Assembly: GCA_024138025.1 (NCBI GenBank)
Contig: JAMXBD010000366.1
Coordinates: 1-64,000 of the forward strand
DNA: 64,000 nucleotides
Source: Combretum micranthum
Lineage: Eukaryota; Streptophyta; Magnoliopsida; Myrtales; Combretaceae
Reading direction: 5' to 3'
Shown piece by piece: positions 10,701-22,474 of this stretch (positions are counted from its first letter, which is position 1; each line of letters opens with the position of its first letter). The notes below the pieces were generated by a model, which saw only the letters and a list, made by a program, of their open reading frames with translations, searched no databases and was not told the origin of the DNA. The translations under genes and the position numbers were made by a program.

Positions 10701-13700
10701 AATCAGATTAAAAGCCAGTGAACCATTTCTACTGAAGCAAAAGATTAAGAGTGGTGGACCCAAATATTTGAATAAGCACCAAGTAAAGTTCTACTGGATT
10801 AGCTGCCCCTTTAACATCCTTTAAAAATAAAAAATTTACATATGCTGTTGAAAAGTATTAGCAGCCTCTTCTAGGATAACAGTGCCAATAAAAGAAATAC
10901 TAGTTATCTGTAAGTTCAAATATTGGAAACTAAACATAGAACAAAGTCAATCATCTATATGCGAATGGTTTTCCAATGCTTGTTTCTCCTCATAATACAA
11001 AATTTCTTTTTATCGTTTTCATACAAAGTAGGGTACTGGGGCATCAATCATTGGTTTGTATAGTATGGTGAAAAAATAATAAAGATCACTAGATATCTAA
11101 TGATTTTTCACCTTTGATATCCCAAGCTTTCCAATACACGAGATATAAACTCCCAGAACTTTATTGGTTCATCATTGGTGATGAAGAAAGCCTAAAAACA
11201 GTCACAAAGTGCCACTTATAAGCATGTTCAGTTACAGAAGTACCTGAAAAAAGGATGTGGGTATGAAAAATATTAATGCAAATTACCTTCCCAGCGACAG
11301 AAATTGTCCGGGAATCTAAAGCATCTGCCGCACAAACATGAGCCTGGGCAACATTCTCAACATATGTGAAGTCACACATATTCTCACCAGTTCCTATAAT
11401 ATACTGAAATGAGAAACTCTTAAAAATGGATCAAGGAGAAGCTAAGCTGTAGAATCTTAGTATATGTAAATATGTAAAAATTTTGATTCCACATTTCAAC
11501 TAGATATCTTTAATAGCAGGAAAAACAAAATTGATCTACTTCTTCCGACAAAAGTTGCTTTTCCAAAATGGAAATATTTAAAGAAGAATTATATTTAATG
11601 GAGATATGATGTCTCATGTTGTTAGTAAACAGTCCCAACATCTTTTGCATTATTTAGATAAATATCCCAATCAATCAAATATTTTCAATAACTAACTTTA
11701 TCCGATATTAAAATGAAAAAATTCTGATCATAGAGAGGATACTAAACTTTCCAAAATTTAGTCTACCTAGCCCTGTCACACTTCACTAGGAATGGGATCA
11801 ACAGTTTGCATCTCCAGGTTCAAAAACATTAGTAGAACAGATGGCACAAATTAAGAGACCATCAATACCCTTGACAAATTCTACATGATTTAGATAATTA
11901 TAATGTAATTTAATCAGATTTTTTTTAGTAGTTAACTAAATCAGGCATTAAAAGGCACTTGTTTTAAGAGTAGTCAGTTTATTAATTTCTCCAAACCTTG
12001 CTCCATCCAGCTTTTGCCCACTTAACTAGAAATGGGATCAATTGTGCATCTCCAGGTCCAAATACATGCAAGAACGGATGGCACAAGTTAAGAGACCATC
12101 AATATCATTTGCGAACAAAATCAGTGCCTCTGCTTGAGCCTTAAGGTCAGTGAACATATCCTCATACTGCAAAGAGGCAAAGAAATAACACTAAATCAAG
12201 TAGTTTACACAATAATAAATGACAATAACTAAAATGAACAGATGAAAACAATTCAGACATGCCTTCCAAGGGTACATCAATGATTCATTTCCATTATAAA
12301 TGTCACATGAACCATTAAAAACAACATCTGCAGTGCTATCATATATTAGCTGTTTGACTTTGCACTGTCGACAAGCATTGACAATATTCTTTGCACCTGC
12401 ACAGAACTATGCGAATGTGAAAACCTCTGAACTGATTTAACTGACTGTCACTGTGTAATATTGGCAAAATCATATTGCTAATGCAGAGAGAGAGAGAGAT
12501 ATATACCTTGTACTATGGACATATAAGAGTTGTAGAAGTCTTGATTATGTACATTTGCAACACCCATATAAAATACAACATTTGAACCTTCAATTGCTGT
12601 AGAATGGTACAAAGTTAGAAAGAACTTAGAAGAACCAAGCATGTTATATTGCAGGAGTAGAATAAGACAAGTAGAAGCAAGAAAGCAGAAGAGAGATTTC
12701 TTTTTCTTCTTTTTTTTATTTTTTATTATTTTGATCCGCGTTTTTCAGAACAGAGAAACAAAATGGGTGTAATTCATACTCCATCCAGCAATGTTCAAAT
12801 TGAACCAACCTCAGAAGTTGCAGTGCTGTCAACACAATATATATAAATATCAATCATGCTAAAATCTTATATAAGAATTTTTTAAAAGGATAAATAGACA
12901 GCAGTACCAACAAATTAAGAACTCATATTTAAACATCGTCGTCAACAGATAATAGAATAGAGGGAGTCGCAAGAAAGTCGAAAATCGAAGTTTCCTTCCC
13001 TTTTTCTTTTATTTTTTTTCTGATAAAAGAAAATTGAAGTTTGCAATTTTCGATATGTTCAACCATTCAAAAAGCAGGATCTCGACTTCAAAATCATCGC
13101 AAATGCAGCAAGTGCACAGAAATAGCATAATGTAGATTATAATCCTCAAGCAAAAATATTCAATGTTTGTCCATTAGGTATAGATTAAAGCTCTATTATT
13201 AGATAGAAGAAACAAAAAAAGAAAGGCTCTCATATTAAATATATGTGCCTGTGAAGTATGGGAAAAAAGAAAATGTATCTACTTAGTGAGGGAAATTTAG
13301 CTAAGGGTTTCTCAAGTCGAGCTTGACCTATTTAAGGTATGAACTTACTAAATTGTCCATGGGCCAACTTTTTATCCTAGATCTTAAGTATGGCTACAAG
13401 ATCGAGTAGATCTCTAAAATCCTTAGGTATACTCAGACACACTCAATCTATTTGCCATCTCACTCACTCAGCTCAGCCAACATTAATTCTTTGTCAACTC
13501 CACACCTGAGAAAATAAAGACATGGTTTAGTGGCTTGATATTCACTCCTACGGTAAGCCATAGTGCTCCCCCCTAAGCATCTCTACTCATTTGAACCACC
13601 CATGATCATTTCACCACATGAGATATTATCAACAGACATTTGATCACATCTAAGCACACTTTCCTACAAGTATTATTTGATATCTCCAATACATTGCTGC

Positions 13701-16700
13701 CTTAACCATCAAAGTAAGCGCACCAAACAACTCAGTGCATACTAATCGGTGTTTGTCTTGCAGGCTAACTTAATTCAAACCCAAACTAAATTGATTCTAT
13801 CGACAAAAATATGGCAACACACTACTCATCATGATCTTTGTTGCTGAGATTACTTCCAGATTAACCCATTAAATTTACATACAACTTCATGCCTTTTGGC
13901 ACCAGACTACACAAGAAATGACGACTAATATCACTCTGGATCTAAATCAGGAGGACAGAATGGTGTGGAAAGATAAACCAGTAAAGAATTAGTCCATTAA
14001 AGAAGCTTATGAATCTATTCGTATTCGAAGTGAAAAGGTACCATGGTGTAATCTTGTGTAGTTCAAGAAACCCATACCAAGACACATCTTTTTTCTATGA
14101 TTGGTAGCCCATAAAAAATTTACCACTTTAAGTAAAATGATGAATTGGGGAGTTGTGGCTGAAAATAGTTGCTTTGCTACCTGTATGGAAATAGAGAAGA
14201 GTCACATGACCATCTGTTCCTCAAATGTCTTTTTGTGATGGAAGTATGGAATCTATTAAAGGCAAAGATTTTGGCCTGTAATCTTTTCCACCAAACCTAA
14301 ATAAGTTACAAGACCTATTTGATTCTGGCAGAAGAGGGTTGAACTCGCTATCGAAGATTCTTACTAGCCCAGTGATTTACATAATGTGGAAGCAAAGAAA
14401 TAAGAGGAGATCAGGAAATAGATCGTGTGGTTCTTCAAAAATAGCTCGCATGATTTTATCTTTTTTTTTTTTTTTGTATTTTATAGATCCCATATTTTAT
14501 AATTGACGATATCTTGTTCCTAGTACCATGTTTATTTTTTTGTTCTGAGCTTGAGGTGTCAAGTCTCTTGTTGTTTAGAACCTTTGTGCTCTTGTAGGGA
14601 TCTTTTCTTTTTTATTTCCTTGTACTATATATACAAAATTAATGAAATACAAAACTTATCCAAAAAAACATAGCATTGGAGCAAGAGGTCAAAGTTCCTT
14701 GCATCATCATCCAACTTCTCATTCACAGATGAGGGTGAGAAGATAGAATGAAAAAAGAAACACATTTATTAATTTAAACCATCAAATTGATCAGTTTATG
14801 ATTTTAGCTAAATTTAATATAACTAATGACAAAAATAAATGCAAAATTCCTTCAAATCCAACATATTAAACACCACCACCTAATACAACCAAGGGATCAA
14901 TTAAGCCAACAAAAAGTTGATTTTGTTTATTAGAGGTGAAAAAAGGGGTATAAATGCCTCCAACTAGAAAGGCCCTCAAGCATCAATTGCTCAACTTGGG
15001 TTACAATGATTATTTCTGACTAACACACTAATTTTCCTAGCTATAAGCTATTTATAAGCTCCACATTAATTAACTCTAGAAACTAATTGTTTTTGGAAAC
15101 TACGAAATTAAACCATCTAAGTACTAGTAACCAACTAGTACTAACTAACAGCAAGTAAAAACACTAACTAATTAACATATCCATAACAATCTAAACACTA
15201 GGCTAAACATTACAATTTATAAGTACTATTGTTATTACTGCAAAGACTAATAATATCCAAAACAGGTGCATATCAACCACTGACCCCAATCGAGGCTTGG
15301 GAAAGTATAGGCTCCCGCTCCTATCGACTATCGTATTAAACGAGCAAACTTTTTTTTTTTTTTAAGTTTTTGTGGGGTGGGGGGTGGGGGTTTGGTGGAG
15401 TATAAAGTCGGTAATTTTCATTAGTAAAGAGGTAACTGCAAAGAGGACCTATACAAAACACACTATAGGACTCATATGAGACATAAAATCTCAAGCATAT
15501 CACCAACAAAAACAAAGAGGGTATTAAGATCAAGATCTTGGCATTACAAAGTATGATACTGTTCATTACAAAAAAAAAAAAAAATAAGAATCACTCTAAT
15601 AACTTTATTAACTATTTTGGAATTGATGCCTATTCTTTTTTCATTATGTTCTCTCCAAACAAAATAGATAACTAAGCTTGTGATGATTTTTCAAGTAGGT
15701 TTACGTGGGAACAAACAAAGTTAAAAAGACCCTCTATAGTATTGGTATCCAAAGGAAAGATGTAGCTAGTTGAGATTACCTCTTTCAAGCTCTTTCGAAT
15801 TTCTTGAACGAAGGCACACTTGATGAAAAGGTGATTATGAGACTCTTCCCCTTCAGAGCAGAGCAAACAACAGTTTTGGGAAATAATACCCCGTAAAACA
15901 AGCTTGTCCATAGTTAAAAGCTTTTGTTGTACTGCTAACCATATAATAAAGGAATGTCTAAAAGCTAACTTTTTGAACCATACAAAACAACTCCATGAAA
16001 CTTTTGTTCCTTGTCCTTGAATGGAATTGTAAGCCTCTTTGATTGAAAGTTGTCCAAAGAATTATCCTTCTATACCAATCTATCTTCATAATGTATATTC
16101 GAGCACAATCTACTTCCCACTTCCAATTTGATCCTCTCCCATATTCCCCCCGTAGGCCAATCCCATCTTTCATTATTAATGATACACTATAGGCACACTT
16201 CTTTAGGGTATCTAGATGAGTAAGCTATTCTTTCCTCCAACCAATCCACTAAAGCTCCCTTCGGGTTCCATTAATCATACTGAAGAGATATATATTTCCA
16301 TTCTCTACTTCCCGTTTGAAAATATTGTAGGCAAAAGGTCTAAGCTGTTTAAACTTTTTTCTAGGTTACTTTCATTGACCAAAAGTTTTTACCTTAAGAG
16401 TCTGTTTCAATAGTTTGATTTTATTTGTATCAGATCGACATATATAATTTCATTTGTAAAATATTTATATCGTATCTGTTTAGTCTATTTATAAGTAAAA
16501 CTGTTAGTTTTTATCGGTATCTATTTCTTGATAAATATTTGTTTGAAAATGACAAAAACATGATGTTAAAATGGCCAGAATATGATGAAACAAACAAACC
16601 CAAAATACGTTAAGAGCAAACCCAAGATGGCCACGATCTATAACATATGAAGATAAGGAAAAAGGATGGTAGTGTGCCCTTCAACAGTTCTCTGTATCAA

Positions 16701-19700
16701 TAAGGTGAGATAGAAATGCCAAAAGAAAAACATGGCCATTTGAGCAAGTCATGTTTTAGTGTGACAAGTAATAAGGAAACAAGGAGCCAAAGGATCTAAG
16801 ATGCACAAGCACCAATGTGAAAAGTCTCAAAATGCGGAAGAATCTCAAGTCAAAAGCCTGAGAACCAAAAGGTCAATCACTACATATGGGAGATATTTAC
16901 AAATGCCCATCAAAATATGTTGTTTACAAATAGATGAGATTGGTTCCTTTTTCATGAACAATTAAAGCAATGGGCTTCATAGATGGAAAGGAATGAAGAA
17001 TCCATGAATAAATGTGGAAATGTACTAAGAAATCATAGGATTGTGCAAGGGGCTGCCATATAGAGTCCAAGCGCATGAAGCCAAAGCTCTCTAAAACATC
17101 CAAATTGTTCCAAACATTTAGATCCTGCCACTAACATGATAAAATGGGGTAACATATTGCTAGTGACATTAGACATGACCTATTGTTATAACATTCTTTT
17201 GCCAACCTACAAAGCTCTAATAAGAATTGGCTTGGATATGTATTCGAACAGAGGCTAGACCTAATATCAAGATATTGATCCCGATGAATTGTACCATAAA
17301 AACATTTTTCTTGAACATAAGTTACAGCAAGACAACTTTGAAAAATAATTATTACTAGCTGAAAATTTTGCAGAAAAAGGCCAATGTGTTCAGTTCGTCA
17401 CTTTTGTTTAACTATTGCTTGGATCCCCCTTCTTTTCAACTGATTTACTGCGTGCAACCAAAAACTCCCATCACTATTAGTAAACAGTTGGCAACTAGAA
17501 AATCAAATTAACTTGTTATGATTGAGTTATCCAACCACCAAACTATAAATTGAAATAGTAGAGGAAGCCGCCGAACTGGTTAGTAACAAACAGCTCAAGA
17601 TCTGTATCAGTCAAAAGTGCCCCATCATCAAACATCAAAAACAAGTGCATATGAGATAGGTGCAGAGAATGACTTATGGAGTCAAAGAAAAGTTTTTAGA
17701 TTACAATTTTGCAATTTTGTTAACTAAGAACTGTTTTCATTAGTTTTTAACACATGCCATAAACTACACATTACAATACTGCGCCTAAAAGCAAACTTTC
17801 CATGAAAATTCTCATAAGACATCAAGCAAATCAATAAGTCTAGAGAGAGAAGACCTCATCTCTCAGAACTCTCTTTGGTTTGACTTTGGCTATTCCTGCC
17901 CATCTCTCTTCCTAGGTTTCTTGCAGCTCCTCCTCTTTCTTGGTCATGCTGATCGCCAATTTCCCTCACTGGTGTCTCTCGTGGGCCAACCTCTTCTCTA
18001 ACTGGCCAATGGCTGCTTGTCCCCACCGCTACAGGCCATTGTTCTAGCTAGAGAGTTAAAACGCAGGTTTTGCTCTATCCCAGTCATCCTCTTTGTCATC
18101 AACCATTCTTCATCTCCATTAGCTTGGTTTTCTGTTCTTCATGGTGTTTTCTCAATATTACTCTCACCAGCACCTCTGCCTCATGGCTAAGGCTTCCTTC
18201 CCCCAAGTGAAAGCCTCTCCAAGCCAACCCTATGTTCACTTTGACTAAGGGTAGCTAACTTTGTCATCGCTGATGTAGGTTTCCGCTTTGTTGTGCCAAG
18301 TCACCCCTCTGTCTTATGGCAATGCAGGTATCTCTCTCTCTATGAAAGAGTTAGATACTACTTGTTCTCCAATCAAGGCTCCTCAATTAAACAATTCCAG
18401 GTTGTCCTCTAAGGATGTATTGACTAAGGTTCCTTAAGCTTGCGATCCTCCCACTAACCCTCCCTCATCCCCTTTCCTGTCGAACAAGAACTCTTCACAA
18501 CCCTTAGTAGCCCCTCCATTGCACCTCAACCCCAACCATTCTTCTCCTTCCCTTCCCACCTTGGACCTCTTTTTTCCTCCTTTATTGTCTCATCTTCCTC
18601 TTCAACCTTGTCTTTCCCCTAAACCCACTATATCTACAAAGGTAGGTGAGCGAAACTCCTTTTTGGAGGTTACTCAAAATCATGCCCTAGCCCTACCCCT
18701 AAGTTTGATTGTTTCATTAACTTCTACCCACCTTTGTTAGAAGGGGAGGAACTTGCACTAGTGATGCTACGAAATGTGGATGTGGTTGAGGCCCAGTTAC
18801 AGAGATACACTACAATAGCAAGTTTCTTAAAAAAACACTTCCTTTCTCAGAAGTGGAAAAGATTGCCCCATGCAGTATGTGATCATTTCATGTTGCTTAA
18901 AGTTTCAAGTAATAGATACCTTCATTTTCAAATTTGGGAACGATGAACAAGTAATGGGGCTCCTTGAAACGCCTTGTAATAGTCAATACTTTATTCTTTG
19001 ACGTAGGAAAATGAGAGTGAAGCTCCTAGTTCAATGCCAGTTTGAATTAAGTTTCAAAATATCCCATAGAGTTTCTCCATAAGCAGAGCAAAAGTAAATT
19101 TGCGAGTAAACTTGGTAAACCATGAAGTGTTGATTCTATTACAACCTAGAAAGACTCGACCCACGTATGTGTTGAGATGCAACCCAATGATGTTTTTGTA
19201 GGTTCGATCTTAGTTTGATGCATTGATAGTAGAAAGGCTCCTATAGAAGTTAAATACCAATGAAAACCCCTAGATGCTAGATGCTCCCATTGCAAGACCT
19301 TTGGTCACAATGTGATCACTTGTGCTTTGATGGAAGATGACCCCTCACTCTTAATGATTTTTCCTATGGGAACTCCACATATTGAACCTCTTCCCTTGAA
19401 AGTGCTAGCATACACAATGATTTTGGAAGACTCTTTAGATAACAAAGTTGTCGAGGTGCCTCCTCCTTCAAATGAATCTCTTAGTTTAGTTTCTAAGACC
19501 ATAGGAAAAGCAAGAGCCATTATGACTGTTTACATTGTAGGTGAGTCTCTGAGTTCTAATGAATTTCTAGTGCCAAGACTACTCTCTTAACATAATTACA
19601 GCTCTCTTCCTGGATGACATCGCTGTCTCTCCATCCTTCGGCCAGGCATCTCATAAAAAGTCTTCTCAAGCGACTCGTACCAAGAAGAAGAAGAAGGGTG

Positions 19701-21896
19701 GACTATGTGTTAAGACCTACGATGTCAACTTATGGTGTTTTATAACTTATTTCTTTCTATTGCTTTAGTGTTTTCTTGCTTATGCTTCTTGTATCACCCT
19801 TAAACCCTTAAATTAAATATATATGTGTATATATATATAATGGGGTTGTACTAAATTTATAACTAGTAATATGGGGATCTTCCTTCCCTCCAACTTCCCT
19901 TTCTAGAAGGCATTGATACAAACAAATGAAAATAAATAAATAGATAATATAAACGCTGTAAGTCAAGATATCTCTGCAACCACTTAGCACATACAGGACA
20001 AGTAATACCAAAAGTTCTCAGCAGGTTCATATAATTCTGACAAAATGCAATTACCTTTTTATATGTAAGAAGTAGGAAAAGGTAACCTCTTAAACAGATG
20101 ATTTAAAAAAAATCTAGGATGAGAAATATGCATATATCCTCAATTTCTTTTCCTTTATCTTTTGCTCCTTCCATGTTGTTTCAAACCACACATTGCTCCA
20201 GAAACTTTATTTTCAAGCTCATTTATGCTTGCAAAGCAATTTTACCAAAAGAAAGACAAGGTATTCACCTCCATGGACCAGACAAAAATTAACAAGAACC
20301 AAAAAAATAAACAACTCAAATATTCTGAGCAATACCCAAAAAAAATATAAAATGAAAAATAAAGAACAAGAATTTTCAAGTCAAAACACATTATAATTAC
20401 AATATTTCAACCATTCTTAAGCAAGAACACTGATGGCTTAAATGTTAGTTGTTGCATATAGTAAAGACTTCTAACTAATTACTCTATCTATTTACATCAC
20501 AAATTTCATACAAGATGTTGTTACCTGTGGCTGCATGGTAATCCTTATTCCGGTTTATATCGATAACAGACACATTTACATTTACACTTATACTTACACC
20601 TGAGAGAGCACACCATATCAAGAATTTTCCAAGAGTGAACAAATTCTGACTGTATTCATGACGCTACTGAACCATTTGAAGATATCAACCACGTGATAGT
20701 CATTATTCATGTCTAGATTGATTTTAAACACAGTTCAAATCACAATTTATCAAGAACTTTTCAAGAATCATTTCAGTCTCATCTTACCCGTGAAAATATA
20801 AAATCAATCGAGAATTCCACATAGAAAATCATTACCCGCGATGATATTGAAGTCAAGAATTGCATACAAAATCCATAATTTCAACTTGATCATAATCATA
20901 ATTCATCTCTACATTAGTTGGGAACACCGAACGCAAGGACTTGAGAACACGGTATATCAAGAACTTTGTGATGACATTAAATTCATCGAGAAGTTCATAC
21001 GAAATGTCCATAATGCCAACTTTATCTTAACCACTGATTATGCCTACAGTGAGTAACATCTGACACTAACACTTGGAAGCACACTATATACATATGTGTC
21101 TGTGTGTGTGCGTGGGCGTGAGATTCTCTCCAAGAATTAACAGTCTCATCTTACTCAAAATAAAATTATATTGATCAAGGATTCCATACAGAAAATCAAT
21201 AATTTCAACTTGATCATTGTATTATTCCTGTCTACATTCATCAATAACTTAACTAACAATTGAAAACACATTAATATGAAAAAAAAAAAAAACTCTTCAA
21301 GAGTCAATAAGAGTCTCATCTTTACGAGTGATTACATCACAACTGCAGAATAATCATCGTTCATCTCCATGGACACATTAAACTAACACTTAAAAAGAAT
21401 ATTGTAGCAATTCGATCGAGAAACAACATAGTATAACTTTTTTTTAATGATAATAGCGGCGATATTCGCTTGATCAAGTCTCGTGTCACCAGTGATCACA
21501 CTGGAACAACATAAAAATCAAATATGTATGCACACGAGCACATTCCACTAACAGTAATAAAACGCATTATACAAACAAATTCCTTCAACAAACAACATGA
21601 CATAACAGAACTCTCATCTTACTCGCGGCGATATTTGCTTGATCGCGCACTTCGATATGGTGATACGACGCGACGCCGGAGGAAATAGCCCGAGAGAGAG
21701 CAGAATCGAGGTCATCGGAAGAATCAAGAAGGAGAGATTGATCGGAGTCAGCGACACGAACGATCCAGCTCCTAAGCTTAAGGAGTTGAAAGACGAGCCA
21801 TTTTCCGACGAGTCCACGACCTCCGATGACTACACAGGTCGGTCTAGGGTTTCGTAAACATTGTTCTTGATCGTCCGTCGTAACGTCGGCCACCAT
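7539..21896 (-). CDS. 3-beta-HSD-like SDR with partial reticulon domain (possible pseudogene)
   Basis: Multi-exon gene for an extended short-chain dehydrogenase of the plant 3-beta-hydroxysteroid dehydrogenase/isomerase family with a C-terminal reticulon domain, expected on ER membranes. Exons on minus: 21896-21623, 12596-12507, 12396-12263, 12166-11997, 11403-11287, about 10640-10404, 8438-8324 and 7717-7539. Exon 1 has the NAD-binding glycine motif (VIGGRGLVG, residues 23-31). Exon 5 has DFTYVENVAQAH, and exon 8 has VADILLWRDE, the reticulon signature. The usual YxxxK catalytic motif reads FTDLK, as I recall for the RTN20 subgroup. Exon 4 is 170 bases where 171 is needed, giving a frameshift. 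The exon 6 start is unresolved and the reticulon domain stops after about 60 residues. Most simply it is a decaying gene, or one with an assembly error in exon 4. Confidence 0.8.
8324..8438 (-). CDS. Gene A exon 7
   Basis: 115 bases, acceptor TGCAG|GAAGGC and donor GAAAG|GTATAT. It encodes EGIRRTVKSFSHLSSESSYA, then HSDSFKQSKAERLLGSGK, the linker between the SDR domain and the reticulon domain. Confidence 0.85.
10404..10640 (-). CDS. Gene A exon 6 (5' limit uncertain)
   Basis: The open stretch reads FVGLNFSRHFEYRPFIRLPV, then a hydrophobic run (YYVLLLL), RNRTFDCTAARKELAYSPIV and ends SLE at donor GAA|GTAAGT. It joins exon 7 in phase to give SLEEGI, a family motif. Upstream of 10640 the same frame meets a TGA at 10643-10641, and no acceptor gives a phase-0 join to exon 5. 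The first 25 or so residues expected for this exon are divergent or lost. Confidence 0.65.
11287..11403 (-). CDS. Gene A exon 5
   Basis: 117 bases, acceptor TTTCAG|TATATT and donor GAAG|GTAATT, phase 0 at both ends. It encodes YIIGTGENMCDFTYVENVAQ, then AHVCAADALDSRTISVAGK. DFTYVxNVAxAH is a hallmark of plant 3-beta-HSD family proteins. Confidence 0.88.
11765..11885 (-). pseudogene. Decayed second copy of gene A exon 4 (3' half)
   Basis: Inside intron 4, on minus, the sequence reads GIDGLLICAICSTNVFEPGD in one frame, matching the middle of exon 4. A 2-base insertion then breaks it before the LIPFLVK-like part. The flanking intron sequence also matches that next to exon 4, so this is a tandem duplication of about 230 bases that took part of the exon with it. 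Confidence 0.7.
11997..12166 (-). CDS. Gene A exon 4, frameshifted
   Basis: Acceptor GCAG|TATGAGG and donor CAAG|GTTTGG. It reads YEDMFTDLKAQAEALILFAN, then DIDGLLTCAIR, and then loses frame: an RPSN-like segment reads CGT TCT TGC AT, one base short, before the expected FGPGDAQ-type sequence appears in another frame. Exon length is 170 rather than a multiple of 3, while both flanking junctions are phase 0. This is a 1-base deletion or a sequence error. Confidence 0.8.
12263..12396 (-). CDS. Gene A exon 3
   Basis: 134 bases, acceptor GCAG|GTGCAAAG. It reads AKNIVNACRQCKVKQLIYDS, then TADVVFNG and ends YPWK in phase 0. The donor is AAG|GCATGT, so intron 3 (12262-12167, 96 bases) would be a GC-AG intron, the rarer but accepted splice class. 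Confidence 0.8.
12507..12596 (-). CDS. Gene A exon 2
   Basis: 90 bases, acceptor ACAG|CAATTG and donor CAAG|GTATAT. Joined in phase to exon 1 it reads TIEGSNVVFYMGVANVHNQD and on to YMSIVQG, the substrate-side strand and helix of the SDR fold that follow the VRD motif in this family. Confidence 0.85.
13915..14665 (+). mobile_element. LINE 3' fragment (zf-RVT region) in gene A intron 1
   Basis: The plus strand reads, with stops, MVWKDKPVKN...SIKEAYESIR, PWCNLV...FKKPIPRHIFFL, then KFTTLSKMMNWGVV and HDHLFLKCLF, the reverse-transcriptase zinc-binding region at the end of plant LINE ORF2. It is followed by a 3' UTR-like tail ending near a short A-rich stretch at 14650-14665. It is opposite in orientation to the host gene. 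Confidence 0.7.
15345..16290 (-). mobile_element. LINE 3' fragment (zf-RVT region), inverse strand
   Basis: The minus strand reads WKWEVDCARIYIMKIDWYRR near 16080-16140, then KSFMELFCMVQK, MDKLVLRGI, CCLLCSEGEESHNHLFIKCAF and VQEIRKSL at 15790-15910. This is the zinc-binding and tail part of a LINE ORF2. A T-run at about 15349-15363 is the poly(A) tail on minus. It is in the same orientation as gene A, within intron 1. Confidence 0.72.
16291..17839. other. Intron 1 sequence, no gene seen
   Basis: AT-rich intron DNA between two LINE pieces. Short open stretches exist but none resembles a known protein. Confidence 0.4.
17840..19730 (+). mobile_element. LINE 5' region with ORF1 remnant in gene A intron 1
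   Basis: A C- and T-rich, less AT-rich block in intron 1. Near 19280-19330 the plus strand reads RCSHCKTFGHNVITCALM, the CCHC zinc knuckle typical of plant LINE ORF1 (gag-like) proteins. Upstream there is a proline/serine-rich stretch (18519-18740) and an RNA-binding-domain-like tail. The block ends near a KKKKKG-encoding stretch at about 19690. Stops break it, and no ORF2 follows. Confidence 0.6.
19731..20530. other. Intron 1 sequence, no gene seen
   Basis: AT-rich; a TA-rich microsatellite lies at about 19815-19838. No coding signal was recognised. Confidence 0.4.
20540..21640 (-). repeat. Degenerate repeats of the exon 1 donor region
   Basis: Variants of the exon 1/intron 1 border recur along the start of intron 1. 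On minus, GTAAGATGAG at the true donor (21622) is echoed by GGTAAGATGAGACT near 20785, GAGTAAGATGAGACT near 21150 and GTAAAGATGAGACT near 21315. The coding end GATCAAGCAAATATCGCCGC is echoed at about 21450-21480 as GATCAAGCGAATATCGCCGC. The blocks in between (AATTTCAACTTGATCAT, ATTCATCTCTACATTA) also recur. It looks like serial tandem duplication followed by decay. Confidence 0.65.
21623..21896 (-). CDS. Gene A exon 1 (start codon, NAD-binding motif)
   Basis: ATG at 21896-21894 opens 91 codons plus one base and ends at a GA|GTAAGATG donor (GT at 21622-21621). It encodes MVADVTTDD, then CVVIGGRGLVGKWLV, the Rossmann beta-alpha-beta turn, and ends in VRDQANIAA. The start is favoured because it lies 11 codons after the expected short leader and about 110 bases below a TATA-like box. 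Confidence 0.85.
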
Positions 21897-22004
21897 TTGT
21901 GATGACTTTTAAGTCGATTCTCGGTTTTAACAGGTCGTTTTGTTGCGACAGAGGAAGAAAATGGAACGAATGTGAGAGAGAGGGGACAAAGAGGAGGAGA
22001 GAGA

Positions 22005-22020
22005 GTGATTATATATATGA
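22005..22020 (-). promoter_or_regulatory. TATA-like box of gene A
   Basis: On minus, CATATATATAATCAC lies about 110-120 bases upstream of the exon 1 ATG. The intervening leader is CT-rich (CTCTCTCTCC, CCTCTCTCTCAC), a common plant core promoter and 5' UTR composition. Confidence 0.55.
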
Positions 22021-22474
22021 GTGACGGGCGGGCGCGCGAGTGAGATGATGTGGTGCGTCGTGGTCGTGCGTGCGGGGTGTGTTGGCGCTGAATGGGTTCA
22101 TTTATTGTTGTGGAGAAAGCCAAAAAGGATTATGACTGTGGAGTCCCAGCTGACCCCAGGCATACGAAGCTTTGGCTGGTGGGTCCAATCATTTGCAGAG
22201 AGAGATTCTAAAGTTGGCGTTAAGGAAAGTTCTCTTTTCTTTAATTGTTGTCCTTTTTTTATGATTGCATATATCCCAACATTTTGAGGTTACCTTTTGA
22301 TTTATGAATGCATAAATTTCAACTTTTTGAGGGTAAATTGGGTTTAAGGACTTGGAATCTGGAATAAATAAAAGTTAAAAGGAAATGAAAAGTAAAAGGG
22401 GAAAGATTATTTAACATTAATGTCACAATTTTTGTGCCCAATATGAAATAGAAGCTTTTAACTCAGTCGTATAA

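Noticed and set aside
18519..18946. Proline/serine-rich protein gene in intron 1
   Set aside because: The downstream CCHC knuckle and surrounding context point to a LINE ORF1 region.
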